From contig DATDOY010000245.1 in NCBI GenBank assembly GCA_035293045.1, positions 1-15,070 on the forward strand: a stretch of 15,070 bases of DNA, written 5' to 3'. The position numbers were made by a program, and so were the translations under genes. The DNA comes from DATDOY01 sp035293045 (GTDB lineage: Bacteria > Actinomycetota > Acidimicrobiia > IMCC26256 > JACPCJ01). The notes beneath the pieces are model-generated. The model was not told the DNA's origin. It was given only the letters and a program-made list of their open reading frames with translations, and made no database searches. Positions within the stretch are counted from its first letter, which is position 1. Each line of letters opens with the position of its first letter. Positions 1 through 7,348 of the stretch are shown piece after piece.

Positions 1-2
1 GC

Positions 3-254
3 TCGGGAGCAGCCGCGATCGAGTGCCCGACGCCCGACTGGGCGGCGGCCTTCCGTGTGCCCGACGAGCATCGCGCCGCGCTCGCGTTGTACGCGGCCGC
101 GGCCAAGGGGTTTCTCGACGATCTCGCCGCGGGGGCCGCCGGGGGGCCACCGGGGGCGAGCGAGGCGGTGGCGGCCCACCGCGTGGTCGACGCGGCGTAC
201 CGGTCGGCGGGGGCCGGTGGAACTCCGGTCGATGTCGCCACCGACGTTCCATGA
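3..254 (+). CDS. Probable Gfo/Idh/MocA-family oxidoreductase, C-terminal fragment
   Basis: An open frame enters from the left edge of the window and stops with TGA at 252-254, so only the last 83 residues are visible. The tail has the pattern A-H-R-V-V-D-A-A-Y-R-S followed by a short Gly-rich stretch and PVDV. This resembles the very C-terminus of NAD(P)-dependent Gfo/Idh/MocA dehydrogenases, where a helix ending in a similar motif closes the protein. The Rossmann domain and catalytic Lys/His lie outside the window, so the assignment rests on this tail alone. The gene converges on the copper oxidase gene downstream, with a 36-bp gap. It could be another protein with an Ala-rich C-terminal helix. 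The coding frame itself is well supported by G/C-rich third positions, whereas the family call is only moderate. Confidence 0.5.
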   Translation, partial: SGAAAIECPTPDWAAAFRVPDEHRAALALYAAAAKGFLDDLAAGAAGGPPGASEAVAAHRVVDAAYRSAGAGGTPVDVATDVP

Positions 255-257
255 CGG

Positions 258-267
258 TCGCCGGCGA
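258..267. other. 10-bp palindrome in the convergent gap
   Basis: TCGCCGGCGA is a perfect self-complementary decamer in the 36-bp space between two convergent stop codons. It has no loop and no T-tract, so it is at best a weak termination or pausing element. In DNA this GC-rich it may be chance. Confidence 0.2.
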
Positions 268-290
268 GCCGCTCACGATCGTCGATGGGG

Positions 291-1370
291 TCAGTGCGCG
301 GCGCCCTCGCCGACCTCTGCGAGCTCGCCGGCCTGGAACAGGCCGAGCGCACCCTTGCCGACGTTGGAGAACTTGTGCGTCACGATCGGATACAACCCCG
401 GCTCGTCGAAGCTGAACTCGACGAACCCACCCTGCGCCGGCTGGAGGTCGAGCGCCTGGGCGCCCCCGCGAAGCTCATCGGGCCGCAGCCGGTACGAGCC
501 CTCCTTGAACACGGTGTCGAAGATCGTCCCGACGATGTGGAACGACGAGTTCTCGCTCGGCCCGGCGTCGACGATCCACACCCGGACCCGCTGGTTCGGC
601 TCCACGCGGATGGGCGCAGCCTTGTACTGGTTGACGTACCCGTTGAACACGACCGCGTCCCACGCGTCGCGGGTCATCTTGTCGTAGTCGGCCGGCTCGC
701 CTTGGGGCCCGAGGTACAGCTCCGACTGGACGAAAGCGAATTCCCGGTCGACCGGCGCGAGGTCCGGGGGATCGATGATGAGCATCCCGTACATCCCATT
801 TCCGATGTGGTGGATCGCGGGAGCCGTGCCGCAGTGGTACATGAACGCGCCCGCGTGCTTGGCCTCGAACTGGTAGACGAGCGATTCGCCCGGCGCGATG
901 GTCCGCATTTCGTCGTTCCACGCGACCTTGCTGGCGTGGAAGTCGATGGAGTGCCCGAGCGTTCCATCGTTGACCAGCGTGACCGTGAAGATGTCGCCCA
1001 CCCGGCCTCGAAGGACCGGCCCCGGCACCTGATCGCCAAACGTCCACATCAATTGATCGACCCCGGGCGCCACCTCGATCTGACGCTCGGTGGCGTGGAG
1101 TTCGATCTCGTGGTTCGTGCCCTCGGGGGCGGGCGTGAGCGCCGGGTCGAACGGGGTCCACCCCTCGGCCGGCTCGGCGTTGAAATCGATCGTGGGGAAG
1201 GCGCCAGCGTCGGACCGGGCGGCTTCCGAGCCGGCGTCGGGTCCCGATGAGACGGCCACGGTCGACGATCCTCCCCAGAGGGAGGCGGTCGAGAGGATGA
1301 GCGCCAGGGTGGCGACCACCGTGATGAACGTCGGCCACACCGTCGTCCGATCGGAGCTTCGTGCAGCCAT
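291..1370 (-). CDS. Membrane-anchored two-domain multicopper oxidase, class II (AniA-type) nitrite-reductase-like
   Basis: The 359-residue protein has a single hydrophobic N-terminal segment (about 12-32), then an extracytoplasmic Ala/Ser/Asp-rich linker and two cupredoxin domains. Ligands for both copper types of NirK enzymes are visible. Type 1 copper: His140, Cys180, His188 and Met193. Type 2 copper: His145, His179 and His332. The active-site acid and base match Asp143 (in HSIDFH) and His278 (in SSFHIVG). The Cys-x7-His-x4-Met loop (YHC...HHIGNGMYG) has the shorter AniA-type spacing rather than the Cys-x8-His of class I enzymes. The C-terminal GALGLF also fits. The family reduces nitrite to NO outside the membrane, but many actinobacterial members are known only as multicopper oxidases. 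No other denitrification gene is in view, so the substrate is inferred. The ATG start is supported by a strong AAGGAGG site. It is divergent from the DUF3040 gene, with 268 bp between them. Confidence 0.85.
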   Translation of the reverse strand: MAARSSDRTTVWPTFITVVATLALILSTASLWGGSSTVAVSSGPDAGSEAARSDAGAFPTIDFNAEPAEGWTPFDPALTPAPEGTNHEIELHATERQIEVAPGVDQLMWTFGDQVPGPVLRGRVGDIFTVTLVNDGTLGHSIDFHASKVAWNDEMRTIAPGESLVYQFEAKHAGAFMYHCGTAPAIHHIGNGMYGMLIIDPPDLAPVDREFAFVQSELYLGPQGEPADYDKMTRDAWDAVVFNGYVNQYKAAPIRVEPNQRVRVWIVDAGPSENSSFHIVGTIFDTVFKEGSYRLRPDELRGGAQALDLQPAQGGFVEFSFDEPGLYPIVTHKFSNVGKGALGLFQAGELAEVGEGAAH

Positions 1371-1375
1371 GGCGC

Positions 1376-1382
1376 CCTCCTT
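1376..1382 (-). promoter_or_regulatory. Strong Shine-Dalgarno site for the copper oxidase
   Basis: On the minus strand AAGGAGG lies 5 nt before the ATG at 1370-1368. It is the best ribosome binding site in the window and fixes the start of the oxidase. The rest of the 268-bp divergent region (1371-1638) shows no convincing promoter for this strand; its plus-strand end carries the DUF3040 promoter. Confidence 0.75.
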
Positions 1383-1601
1383 GGTCGTCGCTCATGCGCC
1401 GTTGGTTCCAGCGTGCGCTCGCGACCCCGGGTGAGGCAGGGTCCTCATGCCCTCTTGAATGGGACGGATTGCCCCTCGGTCCTCGCGTCGAAGGAGCGTC
1501 CGGCGGCCAATCCGGACGATGCGGCGCGCGGCGAACCTGCCCCGAGACCCGCCGTGACCCCGGGGCCGGGGGTCCGCCGTTCGTGGCCTGTGCCCGACGC
1601 G

Positions 1602-1630
1602 TTGAGAGGGAGGGCTTCTCGCGCGACAAT
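1602..1630 (+). promoter_or_regulatory. Sigma70-type promoter predicting a leaderless DUF3040 mRNA
   Basis: TTGAGA at 1602-1607 matches the -35 consensus at five of six positions. A 17-nt spacer follows, then GACAAT at 1625-1630, which matches the -10 consensus at four of six. Transcription would begin about 7 nt later, near 1637-1639, which is the ATG of the DUF3040 gene at 1639. No Shine-Dalgarno sequence precedes that ATG. This agrees with the leaderless mRNAs common in actinomycetes. The start point is inferred from spacing. Confidence 0.55.
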
Positions 1631-1638
1631 GGGCCCGC

Positions 1639-1998
1639 ATGCCGCTCTCAGAGGACGAACAGCGAATCCTGCAGGAGATCGAGGCGCATCTCTACGAGAG
1701 CGACCCTCAGCTCGTCCAGCAGGTGGAAGAAACCACCGTGTACCGCCATGGTGCGCGAATGATCAAGTGGGGCGCGCTCGCCTTCCTTGGAGGCCTCGCC
1801 GTCCTCGTCACATCGTTCGCGTCGTCGCTCGCGGTCGGCTTCCTGGGGTTCCTCATCATGCTGTGGGCGGCGTTCCTGATCGAGCGAAACGTCCGGCGCG
1901 TGGGCAAGGCCGGAATCCAGAGCCTGGCCTCGTCGATGAAGGTCACCAACCTCCGCGATGCCATCGATCGCCGCCGCCGCGGCGACGAATCCTCGTAG
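1639..1998 (+). CDS. DUF3040 small membrane protein
   Basis: The 119-residue protein begins MPLSEDEQRILQEIEAHLY, the hallmark opening of DUF3040 proteins of actinomycetes. A short acidic N-terminal helix (about 1-30) is followed by two closely spaced membrane segments (about 43-63 and 64-81). It ends in a basic, cytoplasm-type tail that finishes in RRRR. The biochemical role is unknown. In other actinomycetes this family often sits near the division/wall cluster together with DUF58 and transglutaminase genes. Here those genes are nearby but on the opposite strand. The start fits a promoter that would give a leaderless transcript. The MerR-type gene follows 11 bp after the stop, so the two are probably co-transcribed. 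Confidence 0.85.
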   Translation: MPLSEDEQRILQEIEAHLYESDPQLVQQVEETTVYRHGARMIKWGALAFLGGLAVLVTSFASSLAVGFLGFLIMLWAAFLIERNVRRVGKAGIQSLASSMKVTNLRDAIDRRRRGDESS

Positions 1999-2009
1999 CG
2001 ACCCTCCTC

Positions 2010-2480
2010 GTGCGATTCACGCCAGGTCAGACCGCTCGCATCACGGGCTGTTCGGACTCCCAACTTCGGTACTGGCGGCGCATCGGCCTCATCCGGTCGT
2101 CGGGAGGGGCGTATGAGTTTCGCGACCTCGTCGCCCTCCGCATGGTGCGTTCGCTCCTCGACGCCGGTCTCCCGCTGCAGCGCATCCGCAAAGCCGTCGA
2201 GTTCCTTCAAGCCGGCGACGGCACGGGCGATTGGCGCGGTTTGCGGCTCGTCTCGGACGGCAGCACGGTCTTTGCTTGCCACTCGGACGGCCAGGTGCTC
2301 GACGCTCTCCGGGGCGGTCAGCTCGCCCTGTTCGTGTCGGTGGAGGCCGTGGTTCGTGACGTCGAGGCCGAGGTGACGCAGTTCTCGAGCGAGCGCGACG
2401 CGTTCGTCGATGCGCTGCAGCCCGAGGCGCCGAACGCTGACTCCGCCGATCCGACCGCCAGCGCCAAGCAGATTCTCTAA
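2010..2480 (+). CDS. MerR-type helix-turn-helix transcriptional regulator
   Basis: I chose the GTG at 2010, which gives 156 residues beginning MRFTPGQTARITG. The frame stays open far upstream through the DUF3040 gene, but that part has no protein-like character. Residues 4-66 form a MerR-like winged helix: T-A-R-I-T-G-C-S as the turn, then Q-L-R-Y-W-R-R-I-G-L-I, a wing with Y-E-F-R-D-L, and the second helix pair ending R-I-R-K-A-V-E-F-L. The C-terminal part (67-156) has a short strand-rich segment and a helix rich in Val/Glu. It shows no cysteine cluster for metals and no obvious drug-binding domain, so the effector is unknown. It lies 11 bp after the DUF3040 gene and ends tail-to-tail, overlapping the stop of the transglutaminase gene. 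Targets might include this neighbourhood, but no operator was identified. Confidence 0.75.
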   Translation: MRFTPGQTARITGCSDSQLRYWRRIGLIRSSGGAYEFRDLVALRMVRSLLDAGLPLQRIRKAVEFLQAGDGTGDWRGLRLVSDGSTVFACHSDGQVLDALRGGQLALFVSVEAVVRDVEAEVTQFSSERDAFVDALQPEAPNADSADPTASAKQIL

Positions 2481-4663
2481 GGGCCGGCGATGAACCGGCG
2501 CCGAAGGCGCCGGGTCGCCGAATCGTCGCGTTCGAGCACGGCGACGACGTGCCGTGCCGCTGTCCATGCGGTGGCCGCGTCGCGGGAATCCGGTTCCGAC
2601 GCGGAGTAGGCGGCCCGATCGACAAGGGTGCGGAGCGCGTCGAGCGCGTCGGCGGCCTCCGGCTCGCGGGCCCCTGCGCGGCGCGCCGCCTCCGACGGCG
2701 TCAGGGATCGCTCGAGAACGACACCGTCGAGACGGAAGTGTGCGACCACGTCGTCCCACGCCATGAGGATCGCGCCCCCAGGATCCAAGGCATCCGTGCG
2801 TCGTCGCCGACGACGCCGGGCGAGCGCAAGTCCCCCAGTCACGATCCCAGCACTCACTGCGAGCAGGACCAGGAGTCCGATGACGAGTCGGCGAACCCAC
2901 GACCCGACGCCCGTCGCCGCGTCGCCGGCGTCCGGGGGCTTGGATTGCGCGCCGGTGTCGGGCGTGACGGGGTCGGAGCCCGCGGGCACGACGGTTGTCG
3001 CCGTAGCCGCCGGATCAAGCTCTTCGGGTGGGGCCTGCTGCGCGTCCGGATTGAACGTCCCCGTGTGGTTGGCCGGGGACGGATTGAAGCGGCTCGGCGT
3101 GGGCTCGAAGGCCACCCACCCGTACGGGTCGATGTACACCTCGGGCCAGGCGTGGGCGTCGCTCGTCTTGACGTGATAGGTGCCGGTCGGCGAGTCGAGG
3201 TTCCCGGACGTGAATCCGACGGCGACCCGAGCGGGGATGCCGATCGAGCGCGCCATGGCGGCGAACGCCGCTGAGAACTGTTCGCAGAACCCGGCGCGGG
3301 CCGTCGTCACGAAGTCGACGAGACGGTCGCCGGAATGTCCCGGTGGGACTTCCTCGTTGTAGGCGAACTCCGTGCGGAAGAAATTCTGAAGCGAGAGCGC
3401 CTTCTCGTACACGGTCCGACGCCCCGAGGTGATTTGGGTGGCGAGGTCGGCCACGACGCCCGGAAAGCCTCCAGGGAGGCCGAGGAACCCCCGCACGTTC
3501 TCGGGCACGCGCCCGGTCTCTCCCACGAGATCGAGCGGTCCGTACGACGGGACTTCGGATTCGATCCGGTACGTGAGCCCGTCGGACGTCGGCCTGTCCG
3601 TGAGGAGCGTCAGCGTGTCGGGGTTGACGCGGGCGCCGTCGAGGTCGATGAGGGACGGGCGGTAGGCCGCGGGAAGCCAGAACTGCGCCAGCGCCGTGAT
3701 CCGGTAGGTCTGCACGAGGTTCACCGTCGGTGCCGCCGTCGAGTCGGTCGGCAGATCGTCGTCGGCCCTCTCGTAATTGGCCTCCGACTTCCAGATCTGG
3801 CCGTCGTAGGCCTCGAGCGCCGCCATGCGCCAGTACGCGGCCCGGTCGGCCGCGACGGTGAAGACCTCGACGGGGGGGTCTTGGGTGAGGCGATCGCGGA
3901 TGTCGACGAGGGGGCTCACGGTGACCCGGGTCTCGGAACCCCCCGATTCCGGCGCGAGATCCACGAGCCCCGCGGACTTCGCTTCGGGGAGCCGGGGGCC
4001 GAGGACTGGCGCCACCAACGCGGCGATGGCCACGATCGGCAGGCCCGTTCGCAGGACGGCTCCGGGACCGAGCTGGCGGGTCTCGCTCGAAAACCACGAG
4101 TTCGCCTCCCCCGCGTAGGCGGGGGCGTGGGCGAGGACGAAGCTCAGCGTGGCGGCGACGAAGGCGACGGTGAGCAGGACCTGCGACTGCTCCTCGCCCA
4201 GCGTTGCCGTGAGGGTGAAGAGGGTTGCCGCGGGAATGCACGCGGAAAGCACGGCGCGGGCCTGGAAGGCCACCCAGTCGGCGGCGATGGCGGCGATGAA
4301 GACGCCGAGTGCGGAGACAAACACGATGCCGCTGTGCGGGCCGATCGGAACGTCCGCGCTGCGGATGGCTCCGAACCCGTCGCTCATGCGCTCCGCGAGC
4401 ACCTGCGCGGTTTCGGTCGTCGGCACACCGACGGCCAGCGTGTGGGGGGCGATCATCCAGGACGCGAGCAGGCCTGCACCGCCGAGGAGCGCCGTGCCGA
4501 CGAAGACCGGCGGGATCCGCGCCGCGGCCGAGAAGCGCAGCACCGCATGCGCGTAGGCCCCGAGGACGACCCCGGGTGCCACCGACGACGTCTCTCCGAA
4601 GACCCGGACGAAGCTGACCGCGGCGACCAGCGTGAGCGCGGTGAGAGGGAGCGCGGACATCAT
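2477..4663 (-). CDS. TgpA-like membrane transglutaminase-like protein (DUF3488 / transglutaminase core / DUF4129)
   Basis: Using the ATG at 4663 (ATGATG; the first ATG overlaps the stop of the DUF58 gene) gives 728 residues. Residues 1 to about 222 contain six or so membrane helices. An extracytoplasmic region follows with a transglutaminase core: Cys460 in ARAGFCEQF, His504 in SDAHAWPEVY and Asp512 in IDPYGWVAFEP. These are the expected Cys-His-Asp catalytic triad. A Pro/Thr/Ala-rich linker (about 530-588) leads to a seventh membrane segment (about 592-615), a run of arginines and a cytoplasmic DUF4129-type tail (about 630-728). The length and order match the TgpA family, whose natural substrate is largely unsettled. 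It is the last gene of the MoxR-DUF58-TgpA operon and is translationally coupled to DUF58. Its stop codon (2477-2479) overlaps the convergent regulator's stop. Confidence 0.9.
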   Translation of the reverse strand: MMSALPLTALTLVAAVSFVRVFGETSSVAPGVVLGAYAHAVLRFSAAARIPPVFVGTALLGGAGLLASWMIAPHTLAVGVPTTETAQVLAERMSDGFGAIRSADVPIGPHSGIVFVSALGVFIAAIAADWVAFQARAVLSACIPAATLFTLTATLGEEQSQVLLTVAFVAATLSFVLAHAPAYAGEANSWFSSETRQLGPGAVLRTGLPIVAIAALVAPVLGPRLPEAKSAGLVDLAPESGGSETRVTVSPLVDIRDRLTQDPPVEVFTVAADRAAYWRMAALEAYDGQIWKSEANYERADDDLPTDSTAAPTVNLVQTYRITALAQFWLPAAYRPSLIDLDGARVNPDTLTLLTDRPTSDGLTYRIESEVPSYGPLDLVGETGRVPENVRGFLGLPGGFPGVVADLATQITSGRRTVYEKALSLQNFFRTEFAYNEEVPPGHSGDRLVDFVTTARAGFCEQFSAAFAAMARSIGIPARVAVGFTSGNLDSPTGTYHVKTSDAHAWPEVYIDPYGWVAFEPTPSRFNPSPANHTGTFNPDAQQAPPEELDPAATATTVVPAGSDPVTPDTGAQSKPPDAGDAATGVGSWVRRLVIGLLVLLAVSAGIVTGGLALARRRRRRRTDALDPGGAILMAWDDVVAHFRLDGVVLERSLTPSEAARRAGAREPEAADALDALRTLVDRAAYSASEPDSRDAATAWTAARHVVAVLERDDSATRRLRRRFIAGP
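2495..2513. terminator. Perfect 8-bp hairpin just past the regulator stop
   Basis: CCGGCGCC at 2495-2502 and GGCGCCGG at 2506-2513 form a perfect GC-rich stem around a GAA loop. The hairpin lies 15 nt after the stop of the MerR-type gene and inside the last codons of the convergent transglutaminase gene. There is no T-tract after it, as is frequent in high-GC actinomycetes. It may terminate plus-strand transcription. For the minus strand it would lie before the stop codon. Confidence 0.45.
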
Positions 4664-5952
4664 CTCCGGCTCGTCCCCTGGCGTGCGCTGCGCGCGCCGA
4701 AGCGCAACACCATCGCCTCGCTCCACGCGGCGGCGAACGACGCGCGCGGCGCCACCTCGATGAGGGTGAGGCCGGGCCGCACCGTGACCCGCCCCGGGCC
4801 GTCGCCGCCGGTCAGGCCGTCCCGCCGGAAGGAGACGGCGGCGACGAACCCGAACCGGCGCGCCAGGGTCCCGAGTTTCATGAGGTCGGGATCGCCGCTC
4901 AGGACGGACGCCTCGGCGACGCCCTCGGCAAGCGGAGTGGGATCCCGCTCCGCGCTCGGGGTCCCGGTCGCCGTACCCGTGAAGGCGATGAGCGCTCCGG
5001 TGACGGATTGACGATGGAGCCGGGCGGCGAGATCCTCGAATCGCTTGGTGGTCGTCGCCTCGGCCACGGCGAGGCGCTCCATGATCGCCTCGTAATGCTC
5101 GTGGCCGCTGCCGAAACCGCTGTCGAGGCCGCTCGTGGTGACGAGCCGCACGATGGCGCGGCGCTGGTGCAGCGCGGTCGCCACCGAGGCAACCGCTTCG
5201 ACGGCGCGCTCAAAGCCACCCGGCGTGTGCTTCGAGGGGCGGTCGTCGAGGAGCAACGTGGCCCGCGTCTGCCACGGGACGTCGTGCTCTCGGATCATGA
5301 GCTGGCCGGTCCGCGCCGTCGAGCGCCAGTGGACGCGCCGCAGGTCGTCACCCACTTGGTACTCGCGCAGGCTGTGGAACTCCATGCCGGCACGAGCGCG
5401 GCTGAAGTCGTTGATCGCCCCGCCGACGAGATCGCGTCCGACGGTTTGGGGAAGGGAGGCGACGAACTCGATCCGCGGATAGACCGTCACCGATTCAGCG
5501 GCGTCGCTCTGGAGCACGCGGCGCACGAGACCGAGGGGATCGGTGACGCCGACGCGCAGCGGGCCGAGCGCGAAGACGCCTCGGCGCCCCGTCGGCACTC
5601 GATACGCGCCACGGGCGGACTCGCCGGGGCGGAGCGGCGCCACCGCGAAGCGGACCTCGCGCCGACCGCTGAATCGGTCCGTCACCGAGAGCACGCCGGT
5701 ACGGCGGCGTCCGCGGTTGCGCAGTTCGATCTCGGCGAAGGCGGTGCCGCCGGCGTGGAGCCGCGCCGGCCTGAGGATCCTCCGCGCGACCACGTCGGGC
5801 TGGCCGAGGAAGACCAACACGACACCGAGCACCATCGTCACGAGTCCGGCCGCCGCGAGCATCGCGAGCTCGACGGTTCCGAGCGCGCGCCCCGCGGCGT
5901 AGAGGCCGAGGGTCGTCCCCGCAAACGACCAGCCGCGGGTGGTGAGGTGCAT
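4660..5952 (-). CDS. DUF58 domain protein (vWA-like partner of MoxR)
   Basis: The 430-residue protein has two hydrophobic N-terminal segments (about 9-22 and 28-50), an immunoglobulin-like strand region (about 65-160), and the DUF58 signature. That signature is R-E-Y-Q-V-G-D-D-L-R-R-V-H-W-R-S-T-A-R at 196-214. The C-terminal part (about 230-400) has a von Willebrand A-type fold with LLLDDRPS at the place of the metal-binding strand, though the full DxSxS motif is not intact. Proteins of this type are encoded with MoxR ATPases and are thought to be their substrates or adaptors. It starts 4 nt after the MoxR stop, with AGGAG spanning the MoxR stop codon. Its own TGA overlaps the ATG of the transglutaminase gene in the arrangement ATGA. 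This indicates strong translational coupling within the operon. Confidence 0.9.
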   Translation of the reverse strand: MHLTTRGWSFAGTTLGLYAAGRALGTVELAMLAAAGLVTMVLGVVLVFLGQPDVVARRILRPARLHAGGTAFAEIELRNRGRRRTGVLSVTDRFSGRREVRFAVAPLRPGESARGAYRVPTGRRGVFALGPLRVGVTDPLGLVRRVLQSDAAESVTVYPRIEFVASLPQTVGRDLVGGAINDFSRARAGMEFHSLREYQVGDDLRRVHWRSTARTGQLMIREHDVPWQTRATLLLDDRPSKHTPGGFERAVEAVASVATALHQRRAIVRLVTTSGLDSGFGSGHEHYEAIMERLAVAEATTTKRFEDLAARLHRQSVTGALIAFTGTATGTPSAERDPTPLAEGVAEASVLSGDPDLMKLGTLARRFGFVAAVSFRRDGLTGGDGPGRVTVRPGLTLIEVAPRASFAAAWSEAMVLRFGARSARQGTSRR

Positions 5953-5956
5953 TCTC

Positions 5957-6940
5957 CTAGTCCTGCCCGCGCGACCTCGTCCGCGGCACGGCCACCGAGT
6001 CGAGCACGTCTTCGAGCACGTCGCCCGGGGTCACGCCGCGAAGCTGAGCCTCGGGTGTGGGGAGAAGGCGATGCGCGAGGACCGGCGCGGCGAGCCGCTT
6101 CACATCGTCGGGGACCACGAAGTCGCGCCCGAGGCCCGCAGCCAAAGCACGCGAGGCCCGTTGCAACGCGAGGGCACCGCGCGGACTCACCCCGAGCGCG
6201 AGATCGGCGTGGTCACGCGTCGTCTCGACGAGATCCATGATGTAGCCCTGGAGGTTGCGGGCGATGTGAACCTCCCGCGTCGTTCTCGCCATCTTCAGCA
6301 AGTCGCGGGCCGACAGGATCGGGTCGAGGGAGTCGGCGAGGCTGCTCTCGATCTGCTCGTCGAGGATCTCCATCGAGGTGGCGCGGTCGGGGTAACCGAC
6401 CGCGACCCTCATGAGGAAACGGTCGAGCTGGGCTTCGGGGAGCGAATACGTGCCCTCGTGTTCCACGGGGTTTTGGGTGGCGATCACCATGAACGGCCGC
6501 TCGAGCTCGTAGGTGTGGCCGTCCACCGTGACCTGACCTTCCTCCATGGCCTCGAGGAGCGCGGACTGGGTACGCGGGGAAGCGCGGTTGATCTCGTCCG
6601 CGAGCGTGAAGTTGGCGAACACCGGCCCGGGGCGAAATTCGAAGTGGCCCTTCGACTGGTGCCACACCGACACGCCAGTCACGTCGGAAGGAAGGAGGTC
6701 GGGCGTGAACTGGATGCGCTGAAAGGATCCGTTGATCGAACGAGCCAGCGCCTTGGCGAGCGTGGTCTTGCCGACACCCGGGACGTCCTCGATCAGCAGA
6801 TGCCCTTCGGAGAGGAGGCAGACCAGGATCAGGTCGATCGCCTCGCGCTTGCCGCGAATGACGCGGCCGACGTTGTCGGCGAGGGCGTCGAAGCGACGTT
6901 CGAAGGCGGATCCGGGGGCGGCGACGGCGGGTTTGGCCAA
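5957..6940 (-). CDS. MoxR-family AAA+ ATPase
   Basis: The start shown (TTG at 6940) gives 327 residues. The domain order is typical of MoxR. The N-terminal helix has FDALADNVGRVIRGK. Walker A is GVGKTT (55-60), Walker B is LADEIN (113-118), sensor 1 is ATQNP (154-158), and the lid domain begins near 250. MoxR proteins act as ATP-driven chaperones that work with vWA/DUF58 partners. This is the first gene of the operon with DUF58 and TgpA. The start is uncertain. A GTG at 7009 in the same frame would add 23 residues that look non-coding and would overlap the divergent gene at 6986. The TTG lies just after TACAAT on this strand (6953-6948), a -10-like box about 7 nt upstream, but there is no ribosome binding site. 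The function assignment does not depend on this. Confidence 0.9.
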   Translation of the reverse strand: MAKPAVAAPGSAFERRFDALADNVGRVIRGKREAIDLILVCLLSEGHLLIEDVPGVGKTTLAKALARSINGSFQRIQFTPDLLPSDVTGVSVWHQSKGHFEFRPGPVFANFTLADEINRASPRTQSALLEAMEEGQVTVDGHTYELERPFMVIATQNPVEHEGTYSLPEAQLDRFLMRVAVGYPDRATSMEILDEQIESSLADSLDPILSARDLLKMARTTREVHIARNLQGYIMDLVETTRDHADLALGVSPRGALALQRASRALAAGLGRDFVVPDDVKRLAAPVLAHRLLPTPEAQLRGVTPGDVLEDVLDSVAVPRTRSRGQD

Positions 6941-6985
6941 GGGGCAGATTGTATTGGCGTGTGCACAACGGGCAGGGTGTGACCC

Positions 6986-7315
6986 ATGAGCGAGGCGGAG
7001 GCGGAGCACAAAGGCCGGCAGGCGGAGTCACCCGCCTCGCCACGGAGTTCCGGACCCACGAGGCCCAGCGCGACTTGGGGGAGGGTCGCCGGGGCGGTGC
7101 TCGCTCGCCCGTGGCTATGGCCCACGGCGCTCGGCCAGGTGTTCCGCCTCGCCCGACGCGGGTGGTGGCGACGGCCGCCGTTCGTGCCCCTTCCCGATCG
7201 GGAGTACCTGCGATTTCGCATGCAGACGGCCTACGGGGGAGACCCGCCCCCCGAGCGCCCGGTCGCCGAGGACGTGCTCACATACCTCCGCTGGTGCAGA
7301 AGGTTCCCCGCCTAG
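6986..7315 (+). CDS. Conserved small actinobacterial protein of unknown function
   Basis: The 109-residue protein has a polar, probably disordered N-terminus (1-30), then a basic and Trp-rich middle (about 31-63: WLWPTALG, then RRGWWRRPP). A conserved-looking block follows (64-85) with P-L-P-D-R-E-Y-L-R-F-R-M-Q-T-A-Y-G-G-D, and the end is LTYLRWCRR. I recognise this block from actinobacterial hypothetical proteins that sit beside small HNH proteins, but I know no function. There is no signal peptide or clear membrane helix. The HNH gene starts 33 bp downstream on the same strand. The ATG at 6986 is preceded by a modest purine stretch and faces the divergent MoxR gene. The real start could be slightly later, but the conserved part would be unaffected. 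Confidence 0.75.
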   Translation: MSEAEAEHKGRQAESPASPRSSGPTRPSATWGRVAGAVLARPWLWPTALGQVFRLARRGWWRRPPFVPLPDREYLRFRMQTAYGGDPPPERPVAEDVLTYLRWCRRFPA

Positions 7316-7348
7316 ACTGCGCAGCACTCTGGACGGACGGAGTGGACC

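Noticed and set aside
475..1629. 384-codon minus-strand open frame
   Set aside because: It overlaps the copper oxidase in another frame and extends through its divergent spacer. The oxidase frame has all copper ligands and a good ribosome binding site.
1413..2009. Upstream extension of the MerR-type gene
   Set aside because: The frame is open, but it overlaps the DUF3040 gene and translates to Arg/Pro-rich sequence without structure. The helix-turn-helix begins right after the GTG at 2010.
3335..5011. 558-codon plus-strand open frame
   Set aside because: It lies antisense to TgpA and DUF58, whose catalytic and signature motifs are intact. The translation is Arg/Gly/Asp-rich and low in complexity, as expected for a high-GC shadow frame.
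5008..6982. Two long plus-strand open frames (5008-6240 and 5939-6982)
   Set aside because: Both are antisense to the MoxR and DUF58 genes and have Arg/Glu/Gly-rich translations without motifs. The minus-strand frames carry Walker motifs and the DUF58 signature.
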